Positions 54,247-62,945 of a DNA stretch of 64,000 bases are shown here, in pieces. The DNA is from Candidatus Kaistia colombiensis. Its GTDB lineage: Bacteria > Pseudomonadota > Alphaproteobacteria > Rhizobiales > Kaistiaceae. The notes under the pieces were generated by a model. That model saw nothing but the letters and a program-made list of their open reading frames with translations, did not search any database and was not told where the DNA came from. Position numbers and translations under genes: made by a program. Positions within the stretch are counted from its first letter, which is position 1. Each line of letters opens with the position of its first letter. Where the stretch lies: assembly GCA_029203105.1 (NCBI GenBank), contig CP119318.1:1254501-1318500 (forward strand), written 5' to 3'.

Positions 54247-54984
54247 TCACGCGGCCGCGGACGGCCCCAATATTGAGGCAAGTGCCGGAGAAATCCCAAG
54301 AAATTGTGCTGGTGGCAGCGCGGCGGACCTGGCCACCGGGTTATGGGCGCGGGCCTGCCGAATGGCTTCGCGCACCGCATGCCGATGCGGGTCAATTACC
54401 GGCAGGGCGATATTCCTGGGCATGCGGCTCATTAGGGGGATGAGCCCCGTGCCGCCAATGATGATCTGGGCGGCGCCGAGGGCGCGGGCGCTTTTTTCGA
54501 TCTCGATGGCGGCCGTGGCGGGATCGCTCGTCCAGCGATCGATGAAGGCCATTCCGGCCAGCCGTTCGGCAAGTCCGTGCCGGCGCGCCAAGTCTTCGAT
54601 GATCGGGCGCCAGGCGGCGCCGACGGTGGCGATGACGAAATTGCCGGGCTGCGCCGCGGCCGCGAGCATGCCGCTTTCGGCAAAGCCCAGTACCGGTGCC
54701 TTGGCGATCTCGCGCAGGCCCTCGATGCCGGGGTCGCCGAAGCAGCCGACGATGGTGGCATCGGGCTGGCGCGAAGTCGCCAGCGCGTTGGCGTAGGCGT
54801 CGAGCACAGCGTGGCCAGCGATAGAGAATGATGCACGCGAGGAGATGTAGCGGGCGCCGAACGGTGCGGTGACGACCTCGATCGTGGCGTCGTCTCCCGC
54901 CTCATCGGCGGCGAGTCGCTGCACCGAGGCCGAGACCTCGGGGGAGGTGTTGGGATTGATGACCAGAATATGCGGTTTGCTCAT
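54247..54984 (-). CDS. Hydantoin/Asp-Glu racemase family protein
   Basis: A 245-residue protein. ILVINPNTSPEVSASVQRLA is the hydantoin racemase (HyuE) signature. The first catalytic Cys is present in ATIVGCFGDPGIEGLREIAK. The second, normally in a GC(T/A)G motif, is Gly in IIIGGTGLIPLMSRM. A one-Cys member could catalyse a non-racemising reaction or use another base. It is divergent from ABC system B and upstream of the HMGL-like gene by 49 bp. Confidence 0.85.
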   Translation of the reverse strand: MSKPHILVINPNTSPEVSASVQRLAADEAGDDATIEVVTAPFGARYISSRASFSIAGHAVLDAYANALATSRQPDATIVGCFGDPGIEGLREIAKAPVLGFAESGMLAAAAQPGNFVIATVGAAWRPIIEDLARRHGLAERLAGMAFIDRWTSDPATAAIEIEKSARALGAAQIIIGGTGLIPLMSRMPRNIALPVIDPHRHAVREAIRQARAHNPVARSAALPPAQFLGISPALASILGPSAAA

Positions 54985-55064
54985 TCGACAATGCTTACAG
55001 CCAGGACCGGCGCGCGGTCGGAAGGGGGCATCGCAGGATCCGCGACGTAGGTTTCATGGAGAAT

Positions 55065-55093
55065 TTGTATACGACTTCACCACGATATACGAC
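55065..55093. promoter_or_regulatory. Direct repeat of TATACGAC in the racemase/ABC-B divergent region
   Basis: TATACGAC occurs at 55068-55075 and again at 55086-55093, 18 bp apart, so both would lie on nearly the same DNA face. The sequence TTGTATACGA shares its core with the palindrome at 40922-40944 (TATACGATA). It lies in an AT-rich 320-bp gap between divergent genes and is a candidate operator for both. Confidence 0.45.
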
Positions 55094-55307
55094 ACAAGAA
55101 ATTTACATATTGCGTTTTTTGTGTGTGACGCATTATGTTTGCAGGAGTGAGGGGGGCTATGATGGTGCGCAAGGGTGTGCGTCAGCGGTCCATTCGCAGT
55201 TGGCGGGAAGACGGGCGTAACTTTTTGAATCCGTTGAAAATTTCCGAGCCTCGGCACGCAAAGCCGAGAGTTGTCAAAGCCCTGTCAGGGCAAAAGGGAG
55301 ACAGTAG

Positions 55308-56873
55308 ATGCCTTGCATGGACGGACGCAATTCGCTTCGACAGATTATTAAATCGGCATTGTTGACCGGCGTTGCGAGTGTGATGTTCGCGGTTCCGGTG
55401 GTGGCGGCAGATCGCGCAAATACCGTGATTCATGCCGACCTCGGGCAGGTGAGCACGCTGGACCCGATTCGTTCCGACTACTACCAGACTTGGGATATCA
55501 CCAGTCGTCTCTATGGCCCGCTGGTTGCTTACGATGGCGAGTATAATGTCGTCGGCGATCTTGCCAGTGACTACAGCGTGGCGGCGGATGCCACGTCGAT
55601 CTCCTTCGTCCTACGTGATGCTAAATTTCACGACGGCGCGCCGGTAACTGCAGAGGATGTCGTCTACACTTTCGACCGTCTCAAGCGCCTCGGCGTCGGT
55701 GCGGCTGCTTTTGCCGCACTTGTCGATCGCATCGACGTGGAAGCGGACAATGCCTTTACCATCCACCTCAGCGCGCCCTCGGCCCTGTTCCTCGGCGAGC
55801 TCACAAAGGTCTCGATCATCAACAGTGCTTTGGTGAGTCGGCATGCCGGCACGGATGATGGCCAGGCCTGGTTGGCGGCAAACGATGCAGGCAGCGGCCC
55901 CTACACGCTGACGTCCTTCGACGGCAATGATGCGGTCCTCGACTGGTTCGATGGATACTTCATGGAGCGCGGTACGCGCGCCCAGTCCCTGGTTTTCCGC
56001 CGCATCGATGAAAGCGCGACCCGTCGTGACGAGCTGATCGCGGGCAATGTCGACGTTCTGCTCAGCCTCGAGGAGCGGGATGTTGCGGCGATCCGCAGTC
56101 AGTCTGGCCTTTCCATCTCGGTCGCGCCGCCGACCACGATTGAGGGGCTCTATTTCAATGCCCATTCCGGCCCGACCGCGGATGCGCGTGTCCGGCGTGC
56201 CATCCGCCTCGCCTACGACTATGACGGTGCGCTGGCGGGAATTCATCAGGGGCACGGCAATATCCCGAACGGGCCGCTGCCGGCTGGCCTCTCCTGCCGC
56301 CCCGATCTGCCGGTGGCGAGCCAGGACTTGGAACTGGCCAAGCAGCTGCTCGCCGAAGCTGGCCAGCAGAATCTCGTTCTCACGCTGAACTTCCAGCCTG
56401 CCTTCCAGGAGCAGGTGAAGATGGCGACGCTGCTGCAATCCAATCTCCAGGACATTGGCGTCACTCTCAATCTTGAGCCGATTGCGTTTCCCAACTATCT
56501 CGAGCGCATGAAGGATCCGACCAAGATTCCGGAGCTTATGATGATCATGGAGAATTCCCAGCTGCCGGACCCGGCCTCATTCCTGTCGATGACCTATTCC
56601 AGTGCGACCCTGGGCTCGACCAACCGGGCCGGCTACAGCAATCCCGTGGTGGACGATCTGCTCGCTAAGGCGACGGTCACGACGGATCCCGAACAGCGTT
56701 GCGATCTCGACAAGCAGGTCCAGACCATCCTGGATGAAGATGCGGTGTTCATGGGTATGTATATGCCGAACATGGAGGTGCCCTACCGCTCGGCAACGAT
56801 GGTTGACCCGCAGGTGGGCCAGCCGGATCTGCACTACGGGCCGCTGGCCTTCGCGCTCAAGAGCGCAAACTGA
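55308..56873 (+). CDS. Dipeptide-type ABC transporter substrate-binding protein (system B)
   Basis: A 521-residue SBP_bac_5 protein behind AAGGGAGA. The signal peptide ends near VVAADR. AKFHDGAPVTAEDVVYTFDR is the family signature. It aligns throughout with the system A protein (for example LLQSNLQDIGVTLNLEPIAF against LLQSNLRDIGIDLTLKPTTF) but has diverged clearly, so ligands may differ. First gene of a second complete five-gene transporter unit. Confidence 0.93.
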   Translation: MPCMDGRNSLRQIIKSALLTGVASVMFAVPVVAADRANTVIHADLGQVSTLDPIRSDYYQTWDITSRLYGPLVAYDGEYNVVGDLASDYSVAADATSISFVLRDAKFHDGAPVTAEDVVYTFDRLKRLGVGAAAFAALVDRIDVEADNAFTIHLSAPSALFLGELTKVSIINSALVSRHAGTDDGQAWLAANDAGSGPYTLTSFDGNDAVLDWFDGYFMERGTRAQSLVFRRIDESATRRDELIAGNVDVLLSLEERDVAAIRSQSGLSISVAPPTTIEGLYFNAHSGPTADARVRRAIRLAYDYDGALAGIHQGHGNIPNGPLPAGLSCRPDLPVASQDLELAKQLLAEAGQQNLVLTLNFQPAFQEQVKMATLLQSNLQDIGVTLNLEPIAFPNYLERMKDPTKIPELMMIMENSQLPDPASFLSMTYSSATLGSTNRAGYSNPVVDDLLAKATVTTDPEQRCDLDKQVQTILDEDAVFMGMYMPNMEVPYRSATMVDPQVGQPDLHYGPLAFALKSAN

Positions 56874-56881
56874 GCGCCGTT

Positions 56882-57910
56882 ATGTCGTATCTGCGCCTTA
56901 TCGGCCAAAGACTAGTTATGCTGGTGCTGACCCTTTGGGGGCTCGCCACGCTCGTGTTCTTCATGGTGAAGCTGATCCCCGGCGATGAGGCGCAGATCGC
57001 GGCTGGGCCGGGGGCATCCCCGGCCCAGGTTGCCGCTGTTGCTGCGCGGCTTGGGCTCGACGCTCCGATTCATGAGCAATATGTCCGCTTCATAGCGAGG
57101 CTGTTGCGCGGCGATCTGGGCGCCTCGATCCTATCCTCTCAGCCGGTGCTGAACGACCTGATGAAGGTTCTGCCATGCACCATCGAGCTGATGGCGGCAT
57201 CGGCAGTAATCGGCACCGTCCTCGCTTTCAGCGCGGCGCTGTGTGCCAACATGCGCCCCGGTGGCGTGATCGACAGCCTGACACGCATCGGCGCGATAGT
57301 CGGCGGCGGGTTGCCAACATTCTGGCTCGCCTTGATGATGCAATATTTGCTGGGCACCGTTTGGCGTATCGCGCCTATCTCTGGTCACAACGCCTTCGGC
57401 ATGGCGGCGCCGACTGTGACAGGGATGCCGACGATCGACGCCGTGATCGCGGGCAATCCGGCAGCCTTTGCCAATGCGCTTCGCTATCTGGCCCTGCCGG
57501 CGGTGGTCTTAGCCGTTTCGTTTGCCGGCCAGGCCTTCCGCGTTCTGCGGGCCTCGCTTTTGGCGGCGCTCGCGTCCGAGATGGTGCCGCCGGTGCGTGC
57601 CAAGGGCGCTAGCCATGCCCGCATCCTCGTCCGGCACGCGCTGCCCAACTCTCTGGTGCCGACGATCAACGTGCTCGGCACGCTGATAGGCGGCATGATG
57701 GGCGGCGTCATTCTGGTCGAGACCGTATTTGCCCGGCGAGGCGTAGGCACTTACCTTGCCAATGCGGTCGCACAAAAGGACACGTTCGCGGTGCTGGGCA
57801 CGGTCATGTTCATCGGCGCGTTCGTTTGTCTGGTCAACCTGATCGCCGATATCGCCGAACTCGTGGTCGATCCTCGCCTACGAACGACAGCCTTCGGAGG
57901 GCACGCCTGA
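56882..57910 (+). CDS. ABC transporter permease, DppB type (system B)
   Basis: A 342-residue permease with six predicted helices. LVFFMVKLIPGDEAQIAAGP matches the equivalent segment of the system A DppB-type protein closely, and FRVLRASLLAALASEMVPPV is the coupling region. It starts 8 bp after the binding protein gene. The stop overlaps the next start by one base (TGATG). Confidence 0.93.
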   Translation: MSYLRLIGQRLVMLVLTLWGLATLVFFMVKLIPGDEAQIAAGPGASPAQVAAVAARLGLDAPIHEQYVRFIARLLRGDLGASILSSQPVLNDLMKVLPCTIELMAASAVIGTVLAFSAALCANMRPGGVIDSLTRIGAIVGGGLPTFWLALMMQYLLGTVWRIAPISGHNAFGMAAPTVTGMPTIDAVIAGNPAAFANALRYLALPAVVLAVSFAGQAFRVLRASLLAALASEMVPPVRAKGASHARILVRHALPNSLVPTINVLGTLIGGMMGGVILVETVFARRGVGTYLANAVAQKDTFAVLGTVMFIGAFVCLVNLIADIAELVVDPRLRTTAFGGHA

Positions 57911-58773
57911 TGGCCGCCAGAGTCGAAACAGCGGCAGCGCCTGCACGACGCCGCCTTCTGCCTTATTTTGCCCTGCACGAATGGCTTGTGTTCCTCACCG
58001 TGGCCTTTCTGGTGCTCATGGCGCTGGTGGGGCCTGCCCTGGCGCCGTCGGGCATCTACAGGTCGAATATCCTCAACGCTCTGGCGCCGCCGAGCGCCGA
58101 ACACTGGTTCGGCACGGACGACCAGGGGCGCGACGTGTTGTGGCGCGTGGTGGCCGGCGCGCAGATCTCTCTGCTCTCGTCGATACTCATCGTAGTTCTC
58201 TATTCGCTGATCGGCGTCGCTGTCGCGACCGCGGCGACGCTGGGGCCGCGCTGGCTGGACGAGGTCATAATGCGCGGTACCGATATCGGCCTCGCCTTGC
58301 CGGGGCTGGTGGTGGCGCTCGGCTTCGCTGCGGCACTTGGGCCGAGCATCCAGTCGGGTATCATTGCCATGGCGCTGACCGGTTGGCCGATGACGGCGCG
58401 GCTGTTGCGCACCACCATGCGCCAGACTATGGAGCAGCCCTTTGTCGATGGCGCCCGCGCGCTCGGCGTATCGCCGGCGCGGCTGATGCTGACGCATGTG
58501 CTGCCCAATTCGCTCGACGTACTGATCGTCAAATGGGCTGGTGACATCAACAATACGCTTCTGATCCTCGCTTCGCTGTCCTTCATTGGCGTCGGGGCGC
58601 AGCCGCCGAGCCCGGAATGGGGCGCCATGATTTCGGCCGGGCGTAGCACCATGTCGACAGCGTGGTGGGCCGTCGCCGCGCCGGGCGCTGCGGTGGCCGT
58701 GACTGCCATCGCCTTCGGCTTTCTTGGAGATATCCTCCAGGCCCGCCGCGACCCGTCTCTAAGGAAACGCTGA
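57910..58773 (+). CDS. ABC transporter permease, DppC type (system B)
   Basis: A 287-residue permease starting MAARVETAAAPARRRLLPYF. HWFGTDDQGRDVLWRVVAGA and TTMRQTMEQPFVDGARALGV are the DppC signatures, closely parallel to system A. It is coupled to both neighbours by TGATG overlaps. Confidence 0.93.
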   Translation: MAARVETAAAPARRRLLPYFALHEWLVFLTVAFLVLMALVGPALAPSGIYRSNILNALAPPSAEHWFGTDDQGRDVLWRVVAGAQISLLSSILIVVLYSLIGVAVATAATLGPRWLDEVIMRGTDIGLALPGLVVALGFAAALGPSIQSGIIAMALTGWPMTARLLRTTMRQTMEQPFVDGARALGVSPARLMLTHVLPNSLDVLIVKWAGDINNTLLILASLSFIGVGAQPPSPEWGAMISAGRSTMSTAWWAVAAPGAAVAVTAIAFGFLGDILQARRDPSLRKR

Positions 58774-59786
58774 TGGTTGACACTCCCTTCGCCAACGCGC
58801 CGCTGGTCCCGGCGACGAATGACGCGGCTCCACTGCTTGATGTTCGCGGACTGAGCGTTAGCTTTGGCCACGGTCCCGCCGCAGTGCGACTCGTCGACAA
58901 TGTGAGCTTTGCGGTCGGCGCCGGCGAGCGCGTTGCGCTTGTGGGCGAGTCCGGTTCGGGCAAGTCGGTGACGGCACAGGCGCTGATGCGTCTCAATCCG
59001 CACATGCAAGTATCGGGCGTGGTCCAAATCGGCGGCTGTAACCTCGTGGCGCTCAGCGACAAGGAGATGACCGCTGAACGCGGCGCGAGCATCGGAATGG
59101 TGTTCCAGGATCCGATGAGTTCGCTCGACCCGCTGATGACCATCGGCGACCAGGTGGCTGAGACGCTGCGGCTGCGTGGCGTGTCGGCGGCGGCAGCGCG
59201 CGCCCGGGCGCTGCGCGTCCTCGACGAGCTGCGGGTCGACCGCGCGGCGGAGCGGCTGGCTGCCTATCCGCACGAATTTTCGGGCGGCATGCGCCAGCGC
59301 GTGGTGATCGCCATGGCGCTGATCGGCGAACCCAAGGTGCTTATCGCCGACGAGCCGACCACTGCGCTCGACGTGCGGGTGCAGGAGCGGGTGCTCGACC
59401 TCCTCTATTCCGTGTCGAAAGAGCGCGGCCTCGCCGTGCTCCTGATTACCCACGATATGGGGATCGTTGCCGGCTTCGCTGACCGGGTGATGGTGATGTA
59501 TGCCGGCCGCATCATCGAGCAGAACGACGTCGAACCGCTTTTTGCCAGCCCGCGCCACCCCTATACGCAGGGGTTGCTCGGGGCAATCCCGCGGATAGAC
59601 CAGAAGCGGGAGCAGCTGCAATCGATCCCCGGCGCCCCGCCGACGCCGTTCACGCGGCCGCCCGGGTGCCACTTCAACCCACGCTGCGCGATGGCGATGG
59701 AGATCTGTCGCAAGGACTATCCTGCGATGATCGAAACGGGCAGCGCGCGCGTGGCCTGCCATATTCACGGGGGCGGCCATGCTTGA
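58773..59786 (+). CDS. ABC transporter ATP-binding protein, DppD type (system B)
   Basis: A 337-residue ATPase. Walker A GESGSGKSVTAQALM, signature FSGGMRQRVVIAMAL and Walker B VLIADEPTTALD are intact. The C-terminal Cys domain is present (GCHFNPRCAMAMEIC, VACH). It overlaps the preceding permease by one base and the following ATPase by 8 bp. Confidence 0.94.
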   Translation: MVDTPFANAPLVPATNDAAPLLDVRGLSVSFGHGPAAVRLVDNVSFAVGAGERVALVGESGSGKSVTAQALMRLNPHMQVSGVVQIGGCNLVALSDKEMTAERGASIGMVFQDPMSSLDPLMTIGDQVAETLRLRGVSAAAARARALRVLDELRVDRAAERLAAYPHEFSGGMRQRVVIAMALIGEPKVLIADEPTTALDVRVQERVLDLLYSVSKERGLAVLLITHDMGIVAGFADRVMVMYAGRIIEQNDVEPLFASPRHPYTQGLLGAIPRIDQKREQLQSIPGAPPTPFTRPPGCHFNPRCAMAMEICRKDYPAMIETGSARVACHIHGGGHA

Positions 59787-60615
59787 GATCAGAGGGCTCA
59801 GCAAGAGCTTTCGCAGCGCCGCCGGCACCAGCGTGCAGGTGCTGCGCGACATTAATTTCACGGTGCGACCCGGCCAAATCGCTGGCCTTGTCGGCGAATC
59901 CGGCTCTGGCAAATCGACGGTGATCCGCTGTGCGCTCGGGCTGCAGCGTCCAGACAGCGGCAGCGTCAGCTATGACGGCATCGACGTGCACGCCGCGCGC
60001 GGCCCGCAATTGATGCGTTTCCGGCGCGAGGTGCAGCCGGTGTTCCAGGACCCCTATGCCAGTCTCAATCCGCGCATGACGGTGGAGCGGTTGATCGATG
60101 AGGGCCTGCGCGTCCACCGCCTTTTGCCCGATGCCGCGGCGCGCCGCGATCGTGTGGTCGAGTTGCTCGAAATGGTGGGGCTCGATGCCAGCGCGATGCC
60201 GCGGCATCCGCGCGCCTTTTCGGGCGGGCAGCGCCAGCGCATCGCCATTGCCAGGGCGCTCGCCATCGGCCCGCGGCTATTGATCTGTGACGAACCGGTG
60301 TCGGCGCTCGACGTGTCGGTGCAGGCGCAGGTGATCAATCTCTTGCAAGAAATGCAGGAGAGGCTCAACCTCGCCATCCTGTTCGTCGCGCACGACCTTG
60401 CCGTTGTCCGCCATATCTGCAGCGAGGTCGCGGTGCTGGAGCGCGGGGTGATCGTCGAGAGCGGGAAGTCGGACGAGGTGCTGGGCACGTCGCAGTATCC
60501 CTATACGCGCGCGCTGCTCGAGGCGGTGCCGATCGCCGATCCGCTAGAAGCCCGCCGGCGTCGTTGCGCCCGCTTGTCGGTCGCCGCCTCGCCGGGAGGG
60601 AACGGCTACGAGTAG
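59779..60615 (+). CDS. ABC transporter ATP-binding protein, DppF type (system B)
   Basis: A 278-residue ATPase. Walker A GESGSGKSTVIRCALG, Q-loop FQDPYASLNPRMT, signature FSGGQRQRIAIARAL and Walker B LLICDEPVSALD are intact. Like its system A counterpart it lacks the C-terminal Cys domain, which supports a shared ancestry of the two operons. The 349 bp that follow, before the amidohydrolase, contain no supported gene. Confidence 0.93.
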   Translation: MLEIRGLSKSFRSAAGTSVQVLRDINFTVRPGQIAGLVGESGSGKSTVIRCALGLQRPDSGSVSYDGIDVHAARGPQLMRFRREVQPVFQDPYASLNPRMTVERLIDEGLRVHRLLPDAAARRDRVVELLEMVGLDASAMPRHPRAFSGGQRQRIAIARALAIGPRLLICDEPVSALDVSVQAQVINLLQEMQERLNLAILFVAHDLAVVRHICSEVAVLERGVIVESGKSDEVLGTSQYPYTRALLEAVPIADPLEARRRRCARLSVAASPGGNGYE

Positions 60616-60964
60616 GCGAGCTTGCGGCGGTCCGGCTGCTGACGGTCGATGACGGACGCGCCGCGTATCGCCCGCATCGGTCGGCGTGCGGCGGCCCCCA
60701 GATTCGTCACCTCCTGGACGCGATCCCCATTGTCCACGAGCTTATGCGGTGCATCGCAGGCCGGTTTGGTTCCGTCCTAGCTGCCAATGTGATCGCATGC
60801 GCCGAGTGCTCCGGACGCCGTCCGTCCATCACCGCTTTGACGTTGCTGGGTAGCCAATGTGTGCGAAAAATAGCGTCTTTGTATTGTGTTGAATGTCCGG
60901 GTGAATACATATTGGGCGACCGATCTCCATTAGTTGACTTCTGACAACCCAAGGTGAAAGTCAC

Positions 60965-62086
60965 ATGACTGACGACGGACTTGTCCCCACCATAGACGCC
61001 CTTCGGGTTCCGCTTGACCACGCTTCCGACGTGGCGGGCCTCGAGCACCTCCAAAAGGACGGAGTGCTGCGTCCCGACGAGGTGATTGCTGTCACCGGGA
61101 AGACAGAGGGTTGGCGGGCCGGAGAGACGAGCCGCCTCGATGCTGATCGCGCCATCCGGGGTTTCCTGCTTGACCGTGGGTCGCGCCAGGTCGAGGCGAT
61201 CAACCAGATCCCCATGGTGTTCACCACTGGCGGCATTGGCATCCTGACGCCGCATGTCGTGATCTATACGCGCAGCTTGGCAAAGCCGGCGGCCGACGGG
61301 CGCGCACGGCTCGCGATGGGCGTTGCCCGTTCCGAACTGGTCCGTCCGGAATGGCTGGTGAGCTCGAAGATGGTAGAGGCGAATGCCGATGCCGTTCGGG
61401 CAGCGGCGGTCGATGCTGGCATTGCGCCCCAGGCCGTCGAGTACGTCGTTGGCAAGGCCTACTATCCCTCGCAGCAGGATTTCGCCGACGCCCGCGCCGC
61501 CGGTCATCACATTCCTGAACTCGATTCCAATACCCTATTTCGAAAGGCAAGTGGGGCTGCGGGCCTTGGGGTTGCCGTGGCGGTCGATGGCATGCCGCTG
61601 CCGGCGGCCGACGACGTGGGTGTGCAGATGGACCTCTGGTCGGCAAAGGTGGCGGCGTCAGCCAATGAGTGGGAACCGGTCGGAGGGGAGGGGCCGCAGA
61701 CGCAGTTGATGGTGTTCGGCAATCGAGTTGGTGCTGGCGGGCGGCTTCGGGTCGGTCACTCCGCGATGAACGATACGCTGGATGTGAATGCGTTGCCACG
61801 CGCCTTGCGAAACGCCGGCCTCGATGTCGGGCCGGGGCCGCTATCGCCTGCTCACCGCGACCGCATCGTCGCCGTCTATGTGAAGTTCAGCCTGCCGGTC
61901 GGAGGGCGCTTGCTCGGGCGCCGGCAGGTTTCCGAGAACCCGCAATATGGCGACCAGGTGAAGGCGGCGTTGGGCGGTATGTTCGCAGCATTCCTGCAAG
62001 ATAATCTCGTGTGGATCTCCGGTTCGGCCACTCATCAAGGCCCGGCGGGGGGCGGCACAGTGGCTGTCGTGGTCGACGTTAGCTAA
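60965..62086 (+). CDS. Ring-opening amidohydrolase (cyanuric acid hydrolase / barbiturase family)
   Basis: A 373-residue protein of the AtzD/TrzD/barbiturase family, which hydrolyse cyclic ureides and imides with Ser-Lys dyads in three repeated domains. DEVIAVTGKTEGWRAGETSR (first Lys), EYVVGKAYYPSQQDF (second Lys), RIVAVYVKFSLPVGGRLLGR (third Lys) and SGSATHQGPAGGGTVAVVVD (third Ser) are visible. The first-domain Ser seems replaced by Thr (FTTGGIGILTPH), and the second-domain Ser region (KASGAAGLGVAVAV) is altered. The substrate may therefore differ from cyanurate or barbiturate. It follows ABC system B. Confidence 0.88.
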   Translation: MTDDGLVPTIDALRVPLDHASDVAGLEHLQKDGVLRPDEVIAVTGKTEGWRAGETSRLDADRAIRGFLLDRGSRQVEAINQIPMVFTTGGIGILTPHVVIYTRSLAKPAADGRARLAMGVARSELVRPEWLVSSKMVEANADAVRAAAVDAGIAPQAVEYVVGKAYYPSQQDFADARAAGHHIPELDSNTLFRKASGAAGLGVAVAVDGMPLPAADDVGVQMDLWSAKVAASANEWEPVGGEGPQTQLMVFGNRVGAGGRLRVGHSAMNDTLDVNALPRALRNAGLDVGPGPLSPAHRDRIVAVYVKFSLPVGGRLLGRRQVSENPQYGDQVKAALGGMFAAFLQDNLVWISGSATHQGPAGGGTVAVVVDVS

Positions 62087-62167
62087 GTGTGAGCTCTCAA
62101 TGGGTTGTCCATCTGTTCTGAACCGCAGAGACTGAGGTTGCGAGGCTTCAGTTCACGGAGAGACCGG

Positions 62168-62480
62168 ATGAACATCCACAAGAATGCGCGTTTAACCCCG
62201 ATAGGTCGAGAGCGTTTGGTCCGGGCGGTGCTGGGCGGGCAGACGCTGGAGGCCGCCGCACACGCGGCAGGTGTCTGCTCAAGGGCGGCGCGCAAGCGGG
62301 GCAAGCGCTACAATGCAGAAGGCCCAGCGGGCCTGATGGATCGCTAGTCCCGGCCGCACCAACTTTATCGCCCGACGCCTGCCGCCACGGTGGCGCGGAT
62401 CGGGGCGCTGCGCCGACAACGGTACACCGGCAAGCAGATCGCGCCTGAGGTGGGCGTCTCACCGGCACCGCCGAAGCGAT
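62168..62480 (+). pseudogene. IS481-family transposase N-terminal remnant
   Basis: It starts MNIHKNARLTPIGRERLVRA, with the HTH LEAAAHAAGVCSRAARKRGK. A TAG replaces a Ser codon in the usual DRSSRP motif (MDR-stop-SRPHQ), and the frame continues VARIGALRRQRYTGKQIAPE VGVSPA before breaking up. The DDE domain is absent on this strand. Confidence 0.75.
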
Positions 62481-62660
62481 CGGTGACCTCGATGCCATTG
62501 CCGGCCAGGATGGTGTGGACCGGGTGGCCGAAGGCCTCCTGGGTTTATTCCAGGCAGGTGGCGATGGTGGCGCCCTTAAAGTGAAGCACGATCTCGATAT
62601 GGGCAAAGCGGGTGCTGCTGCCCGTTGTCGCGACCCAGGTCTGTCACGTTCCCAAGTTCG
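62481..62660 (-). pseudogene. Inverted IS481-type DDE fragment
   Basis: Read leftwards, the minus strand gives RFAHIEIVLHFKGATIATCL, a stop, then HPVHTILAGNGIEVTDRFG. This resembles the IS481 core between the first and second Asp (HTVLTDNGTxFTDRF), with the Asp of DNG replaced by Gly. It faces the plus-strand remnant, the same head-to-head arrangement seen at 9.1-10.1 kb. Non-functional. Confidence 0.55.
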
Positions 62661-62865
62661 CGCGCTATGACGTGGAGCCGGCCGCGTTAGTGTCGCCGAC
62701 CTGATCGACACGAAGCAGTCGGTGCTGGTCGCCAGATCGCTTCGGCTCTGCGGGAGGCGCCGGACTGAGCGCGACGGCTTGCCCACACACGCGCAACCAA
62801 GCTCAAGTCGGCTACTTTCTGCTCGCTCGGACTGCATAAGGCTGGTGTAATTTTTGGCAGTAGAC

Positions 62866-62899
62866 ATTGTACTGATATCGACGCATCATTGAATACAAT
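62866..62899. promoter_or_regulatory. Inverted ATTGTA/TACAAT pair before the MsmK-type ATPase gene
   Basis: ATTGTA at 62866-62871 and TACAAT at 62894-62899 form an inverted pair with GATATC and CGTGATAC nearby, resembling the motif set at 40.9, 44.3 and 55.1 kb. It lies about 50 bp before the ATG at 62946. Confidence 0.4.
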
Positions 62900-62945
62900 C
62901 GTGATACGGCGTGCACGAATTTTGGCGGAGGCGACGGTAAGTAGC

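Noticed and set aside
55135..55365. Plus-strand ORF of 76 codons before ABC system B
   Set aside because: It overlaps the promoter, ribosome binding site and start of the binding-protein gene.
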